Of a stretch of 8,029 bases of DNA, positions 1-5,306 are shown piece by piece. Source of the stretch: Gemmatimonadota bacterium (GTDB lineage Bacteria > Gemmatimonadota > Gemmatimonadetes > Gemmatimonadales > Gemmatimonadaceae). Within the stretch, counting starts at the first letter, position 1. Every line of letters begins with the position of its first letter. The DNA lies in contig CANGXK010000108.1 in assembly GCA_947457715.1 (NCBI GenBank), forward strand, positions 1-8,029, in the 5' to 3' direction. Below the pieces are notes generated by a model that saw nothing but the letters and a program-made list of their open reading frames with translations, did no database searches and had not been told where the DNA came from. The translations under genes were made by a program, and so were the position numbers.

Positions 1-14
1 ATATGCTAGTTTTC

Positions 15-28
15 TTCCTTATAAGGAA
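15..28. promoter_or_regulatory. Palindromic candidate operator and ribosome binding site of hipB
   Basis: TTCCTTATAAGGAA is a perfect 14-bp palindrome ending 5 nt before the hipB start codon. Its right half supplies an AAGGA Shine-Dalgarno sequence (23-27), 6 nt from the ATG at 34. HipB-family antitoxins are known to bind palindromes of the TATCC-N8-GGATA kind upstream of their own gene, so an autoregulatory operator is a reasonable inference. A site here could block transcription and would overlap the translation start region. The rest of the promoter lies off the left edge. Confidence 0.55.
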
Positions 29-33
29 AGCGC

Positions 34-306
34 ATGCGACTCAGCCAGAGCACCGCAACCCCGATCCACGACCTCGAGCAGCTCGGTGCGGCGTTGCGTG
101 ACGCCCGACGCTCGCTCGGTCTGACGCAGGTCGACGCGGCTCAGCTCTCCGGCGTCAGCCCGCGCCTCTGGAACGAGACGGAACTCGGGAAACGCCGACA
201 ACTCGGGCTGGATACGGTCCTCCGCATGCTCAACACCATGGGCATCGACCTGGTCCTCACCACCCGCGGCAGCGCGCTGCCTGCGGTGCACGCGTCCGCG
301 CCATGA
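34..306 (+). CDS. hipB: HipB-like XRE-family antitoxin / transcriptional regulator
   Basis: A 90-residue helix-turn-helix protein. Residues about 13-70 form an XRE/Cro-type DNA-binding domain: the stretch LGAALRDARRSLGLTQVDAA gives helices 1-2, and GVSPRLWNETELGKR holds the recognition helix, with the substitution of a bulky RLWNETE motif that is typical of HipB proteins paired with HipA. The segment LDTVLRMLNTMGIDLVL is the dimerising tail strand of this family. In known systems HipB binds HipA, neutralises it and represses the operon. The stop codon overlaps the next start (ATGA at 303-306), the usual hipB-hipA arrangement. The start is supported by AAGGA 6 nt upstream. The gene looks intact although its partner hipA is broken, so it may survive only as a regulator. 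Confidence 0.85.
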   Translation: MRLSQSTATPIHDLEQLGAALRDARRSLGLTQVDAAQLSGVSPRLWNETELGKRRQLGLDTVLRMLNTMGIDLVLTTRGSALPAVHASAP

Positions 307-1320
307 CCCCGCGCAAAGCCGAGCGTTACGACACGACCGAGGCCGCGCTCGATGTCCTGATGCACGAGCACGACGCCGGCGAGTTGGGCGAGCATGACGA
401 CGATGTGTGGTATCGCTACCGCGACGGCTATGCGCAAGCTGCCCTGTCCGTCCGGCTGCCGGTGCGAGCACTGATGACGTACGGGCATCGCGAGACGCTC
501 GTGTTCTTCGATAATCTTCTGCTGGAATCGGACACGCGCGATGAGCTGGCGCGCGTGCGGGCGCTACGATGGTCTGGTGGCGAATGAGCTGGCGTGTCTG
601 GCGTTCTATCGTGCGCTCGGACTCGCCGTGCCCGCGGCGCATGCGATCGCGAGTGTGGGCGATTCCAACGAGCCGACCTTGATCGCGATCGAGCGGTATG
701 ACCGGATCGAGGCGGCGGCCACCGAGGCGACGCTCACCGATGCACGGTCATTGCCGCCGATCACCCGCGTGCATCAGGAAGACATGTGTCAGGTCACGGG
801 ACGCCTGCCACGGCGCAAATATCAGCGCGACGGTGGACCGGGGGTGCGCGATCTCGCGGCGGCGATACGTCGCTACAGTGTGCGTCCCGCCAACGATCTG
901 CAGGACCTGCTCGCCGCCGTGGTGGCCAACGTCTGCCTGGGCAACGGCGATGCGCACGGCAAGAACTTCGCGTTGTTGCACAGCGCGTCGGGTGCGCGGC
1001 TGGCACCGTTCTACGACGTCGTGAGCACCGAAGTGTACCCGTCGCTCTCGCCGGATCTTTCCATGCGTTTCGGTCACAGCTATCAGCCGCACGCGCTGAC
1101 CATCGCCGACGTACACCGATTGGCGGCCGATCTCGGGGTCGCACCGGCGAAGGTGCGCACCACGATCGAGCAGGTGACGACCACGCTGCAGCACGCGATG
1201 CACGACGTGCTGCACGCGACGACCGCGATGGTGGGCGGCGAGGTCGCGGCGCTGTCGCGGCTCGAGGCGTTGATGCGGGTTCGGCTGCCGAGTGTCGCGG
1301 AACTCGCGCGGCGGGTGTAG
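303..1320 (+). pseudogene. hipA: hipA kinase toxin, internally deleted and frameshifted
   Basis: Two overlapping frames together cover both ends of a HipA Ser/Thr kinase. The first (303-587) matches the HipA N-terminal subdomain, including RLPVRALMTYG and the signature FFDNLLLESDTRDELAR. It then reads into a stop. The second frame (in frame from about 565 to 1320) resumes at DGLVANELACLAFYRALGL and keeps the rest of the kinase: IAIERYDR, VHQEDMCQ, RKYQRDGGPG, the catalytic loop GNGDAHGKNF and the metal-binding YDV. What is missing is the roughly 80-110 residue middle of a normal ~420-440 residue HipA, which carries the glycine-rich/P-loop SxxGAQ-K region and the ATP-binding lysine. The junction lies near 555-575 and changes frame. 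ATP binding should therefore be lost even if the second frame were translated from the ATG at 541, which has only weak initiation signals. An assembly error is the alternative explanation. Confidence 0.85.
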
Positions 1321-1353
1321 CGGATGTGTGCGGGCGTCTCGATTGCCGTGACG

Positions 1354-1359
1354 TAGTTT
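1354..1359 (+). promoter_or_regulatory. Candidate -10 element of higA
   Basis: TAGTTT ends 5 nt before the ATG at 1365, and there is no Shine-Dalgarno sequence between them. It matches the TAGNNT hexamer found at the same place before vapB, phd and the FKBP gene. No convincing -35 box is seen 16-18 nt upstream, so this promoter is weakly supported on its own. Confidence 0.35.
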
Positions 1360-1364
1360 CGGTG

Positions 1365-1730
1365 ATGATCGGCCTCCCCGGCGACGACCGACCCGACTTA
1401 CCGCGCTGGCTCCACGAGGCACGCGCTACGCCGCGCAAACTGAAAGCCGTGACGCCAGGGGAGCTCTTGTGGGAGGAGTTCCTGCTCCCGCTCGGGATCA
1501 CGAAGTATCGAGTCGCTAAGGAGATCGGCGTGCCCGCGCAGCCTATCGGCGAGATCGTGGCCGGACGGCGCGCCATCACGGCCGATACGGATCTTCGTCT
1601 CTGTCGCTTCTTCGGACTCTCGAACGGCTATTGGCTGCGGGCACAGGCCGCGCATGACACCGAGGTCGCGGCCAAGGGGATCGCGGCGGAGCTCAAGCGG
1701 ATCAAGCCGTGGACGGGGAGCGCGGCGTAG
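1365..1730 (+). CDS. higA: HigA-type XRE antitoxin without a toxin partner
   Basis: A 121-residue protein with the HigA/VapI helix-turn-helix fold. VTPGELLWEEFLLPLGI (residues 29-45) corresponds to the family's conserved HPGEIL-EEFL-PLG start. YRVAKEIGVPAQPIGEIVAGR (about 48-68) holds the DNA-binding helices, and ITADTDLRLCRFFGLSNGYWL (71-91) is the typical continuation. HigA normally follows a ~90-residue RelE-fold HigB toxin, but only 44 bp separate this gene from the hipA remnant, so no higB can fit, and vapB lies downstream. I therefore call it a solitary regulator or orphan antitoxin. The open frame continues far upstream, antisense to nothing and out of frame with hipA; I chose the ATG at 1365 because TAGTTT lies 5 nt before it and the family homology begins soon after. 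A GTG at 1449 would give the minimal HigA length. Confidence 0.8.
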   Translation: MIGLPGDDRPDLPRWLHEARATPRKLKAVTPGELLWEEFLLPLGITKYRVAKEIGVPAQPIGEIVAGRRAITADTDLRLCRFFGLSNGYWLRAQAAHDTEVAAKGIAAELKRIKPWTGSAA

Positions 1731-1776
1731 GGGGATCCTCGAGTGTCCGCGGCATCTCCGTAAGCGCTCGAAATGT

Positions 1777-1811
1777 TTGACTCATGGCAATGAGTAATAT
1801 AGACTCATCAT
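1777..1811 (+). promoter_or_regulatory. vapB promoter with interleaved operator half-sites, probably leaderless
   Basis: TTGACT (1777-1782) and TAGACT (1800-1805) are separated by 17 nt, and only 6 nt separate TAGACT from the vapB ATG. Transcription would then begin at or next to the start codon, which fits the lack of any Shine-Dalgarno sequence. Hexamer half-sites alternate in orientation across the promoter: ACTCAT (1780-1785), ATGAGT (1790-1795) and ACTCAT (1803-1808), with a fourth partial copy ACTCA at 1815-1819 inside the gene. Arrays of short inverted half-sites are what ribbon-helix-helix antitoxins such as VapB bind, so autorepression by the VapB-VapC complex is inferred. Confidence 0.65.
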
Positions 1812-2090
1812 ATGACTCAACGATTGCAGGTTCTGCTCGATGACGAGGAGTTTGCGGAGATCCGCCGGGTCGCCGAGCGTCAGCGGATGACGGTGGCCGA
1901 ATGGGTGCGACAGGCACTGCGGGCGGCGCGCCAGGATGCCCCGGCGGCCGATCCGCGTCGGAAACTGTCGGTGGTTCGCGAGTCGGCGCAGGGCGAGTAT
2001 CCGGTGGGCTCGTTGCCGAGCATGCTCACGGAGATCGAGTCCGGCTATCTGCTGGACGGCGTGGATGAATCGCCGGGCTCCGGCGCATGA
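1812..2090 (+). CDS. vapB: VapB-like ribbon-helix-helix antitoxin
   Basis: A 92-residue protein. Residues 2-41 form a ribbon-helix-helix (CopG/MetJ-like) DNA-binding domain: RLQVLLDDEEFAEIRRVAE supplies the beta strand and first helix, and MTVAEWVRQALRAAR the second helix. The remaining tail, rich in acidic and small residues from about 45 onward, would be the toxin-binding part that wraps around the PIN protein. The stop codon overlaps the vapC start by 4 bp (ATGA, 2087-2090), indicating translational coupling. The start is set by the promoter geometry and by RHH homology beginning at residue 2. Antitoxin of the pair and probable repressor of the operon. Confidence 0.85.
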   Translation: MTQRLQVLLDDEEFAEIRRVAERQRMTVAEWVRQALRAARQDAPAADPRRKLSVVRESAQGEYPVGSLPSMLTEIESGYLLDGVDESPGSGA

Positions 2091-2518
2091 TCAGCCGGGA
2101 ATTGCTCGAGCCGGAGAACACGGTCTTCATCGATTCGAACGTGCCGATGTATCTCATCGGGGCGCCGCATCCGCACAAGGAGACCGTGCGTCGCATGCTC
2201 GAGGACGCGATCACGCGTGGCGATCGGCTCGTGACGGACGCCGAGGTCTTTCAGGAAATTCTGCACCGCTACTTCGCCATTCGTCGCCCCGATGCGATTC
2301 AAGCGGCGTTCGACGCGCTCCACGGCGTGGTGGACGAGATCTTTCCCGTCGAGTTGCCGGACGTGGAGCAAGCGAAGACACTCATGCTCAGCGTGACGTC
2401 GTTGTCGGCCCGTGATGCGGTGCATGCCGCGATCATGAAACGGCGCGGCGTGCGCCGTCTCATGAGTCTCGATGCCGGCTTCGATGCGCTCCCGTGGGTG
2501 GAGCGCATCGGGAGCTAG
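2087..2518 (+). CDS. vapC: VapC-type PIN-domain ribonuclease toxin
   Basis: A 143-residue PIN-domain protein. The acidic residues that bind metal in this fold are visible: Asp16 in VFIDSNVPMYL, Glu53 (or Glu57) in DAEVFQEIL, Asp110 in SARDAVHAAIM and Asp129 in LMSLDAGFD, with Asp133 nearby. PIN toxins of TA systems are Mg-dependent endoribonucleases, usually cutting tRNA or rRNA and stopping translation; the target of this one cannot be read from sequence. It is the last gene of the vapB-vapC operon and looks intact and full length. A degraded copy of this gene lies at 4517-4682, sharing 29 identical bases (2141-2169 with 4532-4560). Confidence 0.9.
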   Translation: MISRELLEPENTVFIDSNVPMYLIGAPHPHKETVRRMLEDAITRGDRLVTDAEVFQEILHRYFAIRRPDAIQAAFDALHGVVDEIFPVELPDVEQAKTLMLSVTSLSARDAVHAAIMKRRGVRRLMSLDAGFDALPWVERIGS

Positions 2519-2520
2519 TT

Positions 2521-2535
2521 CCCGCTTAGTGCGGG
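2521..2535. terminator. Small inverted repeat between convergent genes
   Basis: CCCGC-TTAGT-GCGGG is a perfect 5-bp stem with a 5-nt loop that fills the 21-bp gap between the vapC stop and the stop of the convergent peptidase gene. The position suits a bidirectional terminator, but no T tract follows on either strand, so the call is tentative. Confidence 0.4.
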
Positions 2536-2539
2536 ATGC

Positions 2540-3727
2540 TTACTGCGGCGGCACCGGACCGCGCGGGCTCGCCACGCGCGGATCGCGCATCCACTCCTGA
2601 TTGTCGGCGCGGATCAGGCTCTTCGGGCGCAGGTTCCACTCGAAGAAGGTCCACACGCGGTTCCACGAATCGATCTGCTCGGGCGTGTCGTCACGCATGG
2701 TGCTCGACGCGTTCACGCGGCGATTGAAGGTGTGGCCGCATCCACCACCACCCTGCGGCGGGTTCACGTAGATCTTCGTTTCGGACAGGTCGGGCTTGAG
2801 CGCGCGCAGCGTGTAGATGAACTGCTGGTTCTCGCGGAAGTACACGTCGCAGTCGTTGGTGGCGACATGCGCGAGCAGCGGCACGTTCAGCTTGTCGAAG
2901 TGAAACGTGGGCGAGCGGCGGATGTATTCCGGCACGTTCTCGAACGGCAGTCCCTTGATCCCTTCCTCGGCCGCGTAATCGCGCTGGTAGCCGGGGCCGT
3001 GATCGGACAAGCGGAAGATGAGATTGGTGACGGGCACCATCGCCGCGCCGGCGCGGAAGGGCTGCCCCTCACGCGTGAGGTTGAGCGACGTGATGAAGCC
3101 GCCGTGGCTCCAGCCCATCATGCCGAGTCGGTCCATGTCGACATACGACTGCGTTTTCAGGTAGTCGATGGACGAGTACACGTCGTCCACTTCCATGCCG
3201 CCGTAATCGATCTTGCGGTGGAAGTCGTTGCCGTAGCCGGTGCTGCCGCGATAGTTGGGCGTGATCACGACGTAGCCCTTCTGCACGGCCTCGCGCACGA
3301 AGGGCCACATGGAGAGCCCCCAGTTGGAGTGCACGCCGCCGTGCACCCACACCAGCGCGGCATGTCCGGCGGGATTTTTGGTGAGCGGCGCGAATACGTA
3401 GGCCGGAATCTCGAGGCCGTCGGCGCGGCTCTTGTAGGTGACCTTCTGGAAGTCCACCACGCCCTTGGCCCGCGCCTCGTAGGCGCTGTCGGTGGCCATG
3501 CGGGACTTGATGTCGCGATCGCAGTTGGCGCCGCAGCCGGCGAGGTCGGCGGGGTCTTTGCTGACGAACAGCGCGCGGGCGCGGGCGGTGTCGGTGATCA
3601 CGGGGCCGCGGCGCGGGGCGCGGGCGGTCGCGGTATCCTGCGCCTGAGCGGGCGTCAGCACGGGCTGGGCGGCGAGCAGCGCCAGCAGGGCCAGTGCCGG
3701 AAGCGGTCGAACGACGAAACGGGTCAT
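2540..3727 (-). CDS. Secreted S9-family (prolyl oligopeptidase-like) serine peptidase
   Basis: A 395-residue exported alpha/beta hydrolase. Residues 1-30 are a signal peptide: MTRF-, a leucine/alanine core and cleavage likely near AQAQ. The hydrolase domain fills about 90-370. VWVHGGVHSNWG (127-138) gives the oxyanion-side HGG, NYRGSTGYG (158-166) is a conserved S9 motif, Ser207 in GWSHGG is the nucleophile, Asp292 or Asp294 in ATNDCDVYF the acid, and His332 in GHTF the base. Full S9 enzymes have a large N-terminal beta-propeller; here only about 60 residues lie between the signal peptide and the catalytic domain, so the substrate gate is absent. Cysteine pairs (65/69 and 293/330) could form disulfides in the periplasm. 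The frame starts at an ATG with GAGGA just upstream. Peptide or ester substrates are possible; the exact specificity is not known. It does not look related to the TA genes beside it. Confidence 0.85.
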   Translation of the reverse strand: MTRFVVRPLPALALLALLAAQPVLTPAQAQDTATARAPRRGPVITDTARARALFVSKDPADLAGCGANCDRDIKSRMATDSAYEARAKGVVDFQKVTYKSRADGLEIPAYVFAPLTKNPAGHAALVWVHGGVHSNWGLSMWPFVREAVQKGYVVITPNYRGSTGYGNDFHRKIDYGGMEVDDVYSSIDYLKTQSYVDMDRLGMMGWSHGGFITSLNLTREGQPFRAGAAMVPVTNLIFRLSDHGPGYQRDYAAEEGIKGLPFENVPEYIRRSPTFHFDKLNVPLLAHVATNDCDVYFRENQQFIYTLRALKPDLSETKIYVNPPQGGGGCGHTFNRRVNASSTMRDDTPEQIDSWNRVWTFFEWNLRPKSLIRADNQEWMRDPRVASPRGPVPPQ

Positions 3728-3731
3728 GCCG

Positions 3732-3736
3732 TCCTC
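3732..3736 (-). promoter_or_regulatory. Ribosome binding site of the S9 peptidase gene
   Basis: On the minus strand GAGGA lies 4 nt before the ATG at 3727. It fixes the start of the peptidase and contrasts with the TA and FKBP genes, which have no such sequence. Confidence 0.6.
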
Positions 3737-3760
3737 GATAGGGGGTGGGGGGAACCCCGT

Positions 3761-3789
3761 ATTGTAGGCGGTGCTTCGCGCGCGTGGAA
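3761..3789 (-). promoter_or_regulatory. Candidate promoter of the S9 peptidase gene
   Basis: On the minus strand a good -10 box, TACAAT, occupies 3766-3761. Seventeen nt upstream is TTCCAC (3789-3784), a poor -35 match. The predicted transcript would start near 3754 and have a leader of about 27 nt carrying the GAGGA ribosome binding site. The promoter lies in the 87-bp gap after the upstream vapC gene, so the peptidase is probably transcribed separately from phd-vapC. Confidence 0.5.
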
Positions 3790-3814
3790 TGGCGGGATGG
3801 TGTTGGCGCGGCGC

Positions 3815-4195
3815 CTACACCTGAAACCCGAGCGCCTTCGCCACCTTCCGCTGCGCGAGGTCGAGCGTGAGGAAGGTGAGTTCCGATGGATCGGGCGCGA
3901 CGTAGAGGGCCGTTGCCAGATGCCAACAGTCGGCCCCCCGCACATACCCGGCCTCGAGCACACGCGCGATCTCTTCGGAGAGCGCGCGGTCGGGCGTGAC
4001 GAGTGCGATGTCGGCATGAAACGCGTCGGTGAGTTCGCACTGCTCACGACGCAGCGCGCTGAACAGCTCCGCCTCGAGCAGTGTGGACGAGATCACCAGC
4101 GAGAAGGCGCGGCGTCGCGCGATCATCGGTCGCGCGCCGGGCTCTCCGAACGCCGCCGCGACCACGCAGGAGCTATCAACGTACGCCGTACTCAT
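3815..4195 (-). CDS. vapC: PIN-domain ribonuclease toxin of the phd-vapC pair
   Basis: A 126-residue PIN protein. The metal-binding acids can be placed at Asp7 (AYVDSSCVVAAAFGE), Glu41 or Glu43 (SSTLLEAELFSAL), Asp89 (RGADCWHLATAL) and Asp112 (FLTLDLAQRKVAKALGF). The pattern AYVDSS ... LEAEL ... GADCWHLATAL ... FLTLD is characteristic of VapC toxins partnered with Phd/YefM-type antitoxins, and the sequence is clearly different from the vapC at 2087-2518. It should act as an Mg-dependent endoribonuclease with an unknown RNA target. Its ATG overlaps the stop of the antitoxin gene by 4 bp (4192-4195), so the two are coupled. No residue needed for activity appears lost. Confidence 0.88.
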   Translation of the reverse strand: MSTAYVDSSCVVAAAFGEPGARPMIARRRAFSLVISSTLLEAELFSALRREQCELTDAFHADIALVTPDRALSEEIARVLEAGYVRGADCWHLATALYVAPDPSELTFLTLDLAQRKVAKALGFQV

Positions 4196-4473
4196 TCGCG
4201 CTCGCTGAGAAAGCGCTGCAGCGCGCCGGTCTTTCGCGGTCCGATGGGATAGCTGCTGCTGTCGGGGCGCTTCGGCTTGAGCACGATGCCGCGGGCGGTG
4301 AGTTCGGCGAGTCGTTCGTCGAGTGACTGCGGCTGCGCGGACGGGTCGATGGGACGCAGTTCGGCCGCCGGCTGGCCGTGCACGGTGATGATGACGGTGC
4401 GGCCTTCGCGCACCTGCTTCACCAATGCGGACAGTTTAGCCTTGGCTTCGTAGAGCGAGTATTCGTCTGCCAT
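4192..4473 (-). CDS. Phd/YefM-family antitoxin
   Basis: A 93-residue antitoxin. Residues 1-42 have the Phd/YefM N-terminal fold: YSLYEAKAKLSALVKQVREG is the two-helix dimer and DNA-binding part, and TVIITVHGQPAAELRPI the beta strands that end it. The C-terminal half (about 43-93) is polar and rich in Arg, Ser and Pro, as expected for the flexible segment that folds on binding the toxin. It is the first gene of the operon with the PIN toxin and probably represses it through the palindrome at 4483-4500. No Shine-Dalgarno sequence precedes the ATG; instead a -10-like hexamer ends 6 nt before it. The gene is adjacent to, and divergent from, a decayed vapC copy. Confidence 0.87.
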   Translation of the reverse strand: MADEYSLYEAKAKLSALVKQVREGRTVIITVHGQPAAELRPIDPSAQPQSLDERLAELTARGIVLKPKRPDSSSYPIGPRKTGALQRFLSERE

Positions 4474-4479
4474 GTATTT

Positions 4480-4508
4480 AGACTAGTCTGGTCAGACTAG
4501 AGTGGCAA
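4480..4508 (-). promoter_or_regulatory. phd-vapC promoter and palindromic operator, probably leaderless
   Basis: Read on the minus strand, TTGCCA (4508-4503) and TAGTCT (4485-4480) are 17 nt apart, and 6 nt lie between TAGTCT and the ATG at 4473. This is the same geometry as at vapB. The spacer holds CTAGTCTG-GT-CAGACTAG (4483-4500), an 8-bp perfect inverted repeat with a 2-nt centre, and AGACTAGTCT (4480-4489) is itself a 10-bp palindrome covering the -10. Phd-family antitoxins bind such palindromes in their own promoters, so autorepression is inferred. Confidence 0.65.
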
Positions 4509-4516
4509 CGCTCTTT

Positions 4517-4682
4517 GGACTCATATCGAATGTGCCGATGTATCTCATCGGGGCGCCGCACGCGAACAAGGAGACGGTGCGGAGAATGCCCGAGTCCTCG
4601 ATCGCCCGCGGTGAGCGTCTGGTGACCGATACTGGCGGATGTCGAGCAGGCGAAAGGGCTGATGATGACGGTGACGGGGCTG
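4517..4682 (+). pseudogene. Decayed fragment of a vapC gene related to the one at 2087-2518
   Basis: The first part encodes SNVPMYLIGAPHANKETVRR and continues to GERLVTDT, closely matching residues 17-51 of the intact vapC; 29 bases (4532-4560) are identical to 2141-2169. A 2-bp loss near 4525 destroys the FIDSN start, removing the first catalytic Asp in frame. At about 4632 the sequence jumps to LADVEQAKGLMMTVTGL, matching LPDVEQAKTLMLSVTSL (residues 90-106) in another frame, so about 115 bp are deleted internally. The match stops at about 4682, before the catalytic ARDAVH motif. No vapB-like sequence precedes it. It cannot make a working toxin. It shows that a second vapB-vapC copy, or a related gene, once stood here. 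Confidence 0.85.
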
Positions 4683-4757
4683 TGGGCTGGGGGCTCTGGG
4701 TTCTTGGCCATGGGTGGTGGGTTTTGGGTGGTAGGTCGCAAATCAGAACTGAGTTCT

Positions 4758-4763
4758 TAGTGT
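4758..4763 (+). promoter_or_regulatory. Candidate -10 element of the FKBP gene
   Basis: TAGTGT ends 6 nt before the ATG at 4770, and no Shine-Dalgarno sequence intervenes. Seventeen nt upstream the hexamer GTCGCA (4735-4740) matches a -35 box at only three positions. The support comes mainly from the identical placement of TAGNNT before vapB and phd. The 4683-4757 stretch upstream is G- and T-rich low-complexity sequence in which I see no gene. Confidence 0.4.
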
Positions 4764-4769
4764 TCAGTC

Positions 4770-5306
4770 ATGAGACGATTTCTGGTGGGGGGGATGGCGG
4801 CGATGATCGTGGGGTGTGCTGGGGCGCCTCGCTTCGCGTTGCCGATTCCGGCGGTGGAGGGGAGGGAGGAGGTGCTGTTCTCCTTGAACGGGATCGACGT
4901 TGCCGTCGGCACGGGAGCGGCGCTGACCTCGGGGCGGTGTGTGTACGCGCATTACACGGGGTGGACCACCGACGGCAAGAAGTTCGATTCGTCGCGGGAT
5001 ACCACCAGTTCCGGCCGCGTGAAGGACCCGATCAGCTTTCCGCAGGGGTTTCGTCGCGTGATTGCGGGGTGGGATTTGGGGTTTCAGGGGATGAATGTGG
5101 GGGGATCGCGTCGGCTCATCATTCCCTGGCAGCTCGCGTACGGCGAGAAGGGGCGGCCGCCGGTGATTCCGGAGCGGGCGACGCTCATTTTCGACGTGGA
5201 GCTGATGCAGGTGGCGGATACGCTGCCGCGCCCGGATGGGCCACCGCGTGCGGCGGGGGCGGCGCCGTCGTGCCCGGCGTGGAACGCGGTGAAGCCGGCA
5301 CCATGA
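4770..5306 (+). CDS. FKBP-type peptidyl-prolyl cis-trans isomerase, lipoprotein
   Basis: A 178-residue exported isomerase that should speed proline cis-trans isomerisation during folding of envelope proteins. Residues 1-16 are a lipoprotein signal ending in IVGC, with Cys16 as the lipidation site. The FKBP domain spans about 40-148: HYTGWTTDGKKFDSS (61-75) carries the pocket Tyr62, Phe72 and Asp73; FRRVIAGWDLGFQGMNVGG (94-112) carries Val97-Ile98 and Trp101 at the pocket floor; QLAYGEKG (121-128) carries Tyr124; and ERATLIFDVELMQV (135-148) closes the fold with Phe141. All the main pocket residues are present. The last 30 residues are a Pro/Ala-rich tail with one Cys (168). Its stop overlaps the next start by 4 bp, so a two-gene operon is likely. 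Its start is followed directly by the signal sequence. Confidence 0.88.
   Translation: MRRFLVGGMAAMIVGCAGAPRFALPIPAVEGREEVLFSLNGIDVAVGTGAALTSGRCVYAHYTGWTTDGKKFDSSRDTTSSGRVKDPISFPQGFRRVIAGWDLGFQGMNVGGSRRLIIPWQLAYGEKGRPPVIPERATLIFDVELMQVADTLPRPDGPPRAAGAAPSCPAWNAVKPAP

Noticed and set aside
541..594. The 11-bp direct repeat as proof of how hipA was deleted
   Set aside because: Recombination between direct repeats leaves one copy, but both are still present, and they also encode similar residues (DELAR and NELAC). It is noted only as a possible contributor.
303..1320. A split HipS/HipT-type (HipBST) system in place of a broken hipA
   Set aside because: In HipBST the separate kinase keeps its ATP-binding loop. 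Here neither frame holds the P-loop or the ATP-binding lysine, and the frames join at the place of a deletion.
786..1364. Upstream extension of the higA frame through the hipA region
   Set aside because: The translation is Arg/Gly-rich shadow sequence in another frame of hipA, and the conserved HigA part begins after 1365.
2732..4252. A 506-residue plus-strand open frame opposite the peptidase
   Set aside because: It is antisense to two well-supported genes (S9 peptidase, PIN toxin), has the Val/Gly/His/Arg-rich composition of a shadow frame, and shows no recognisable motif.
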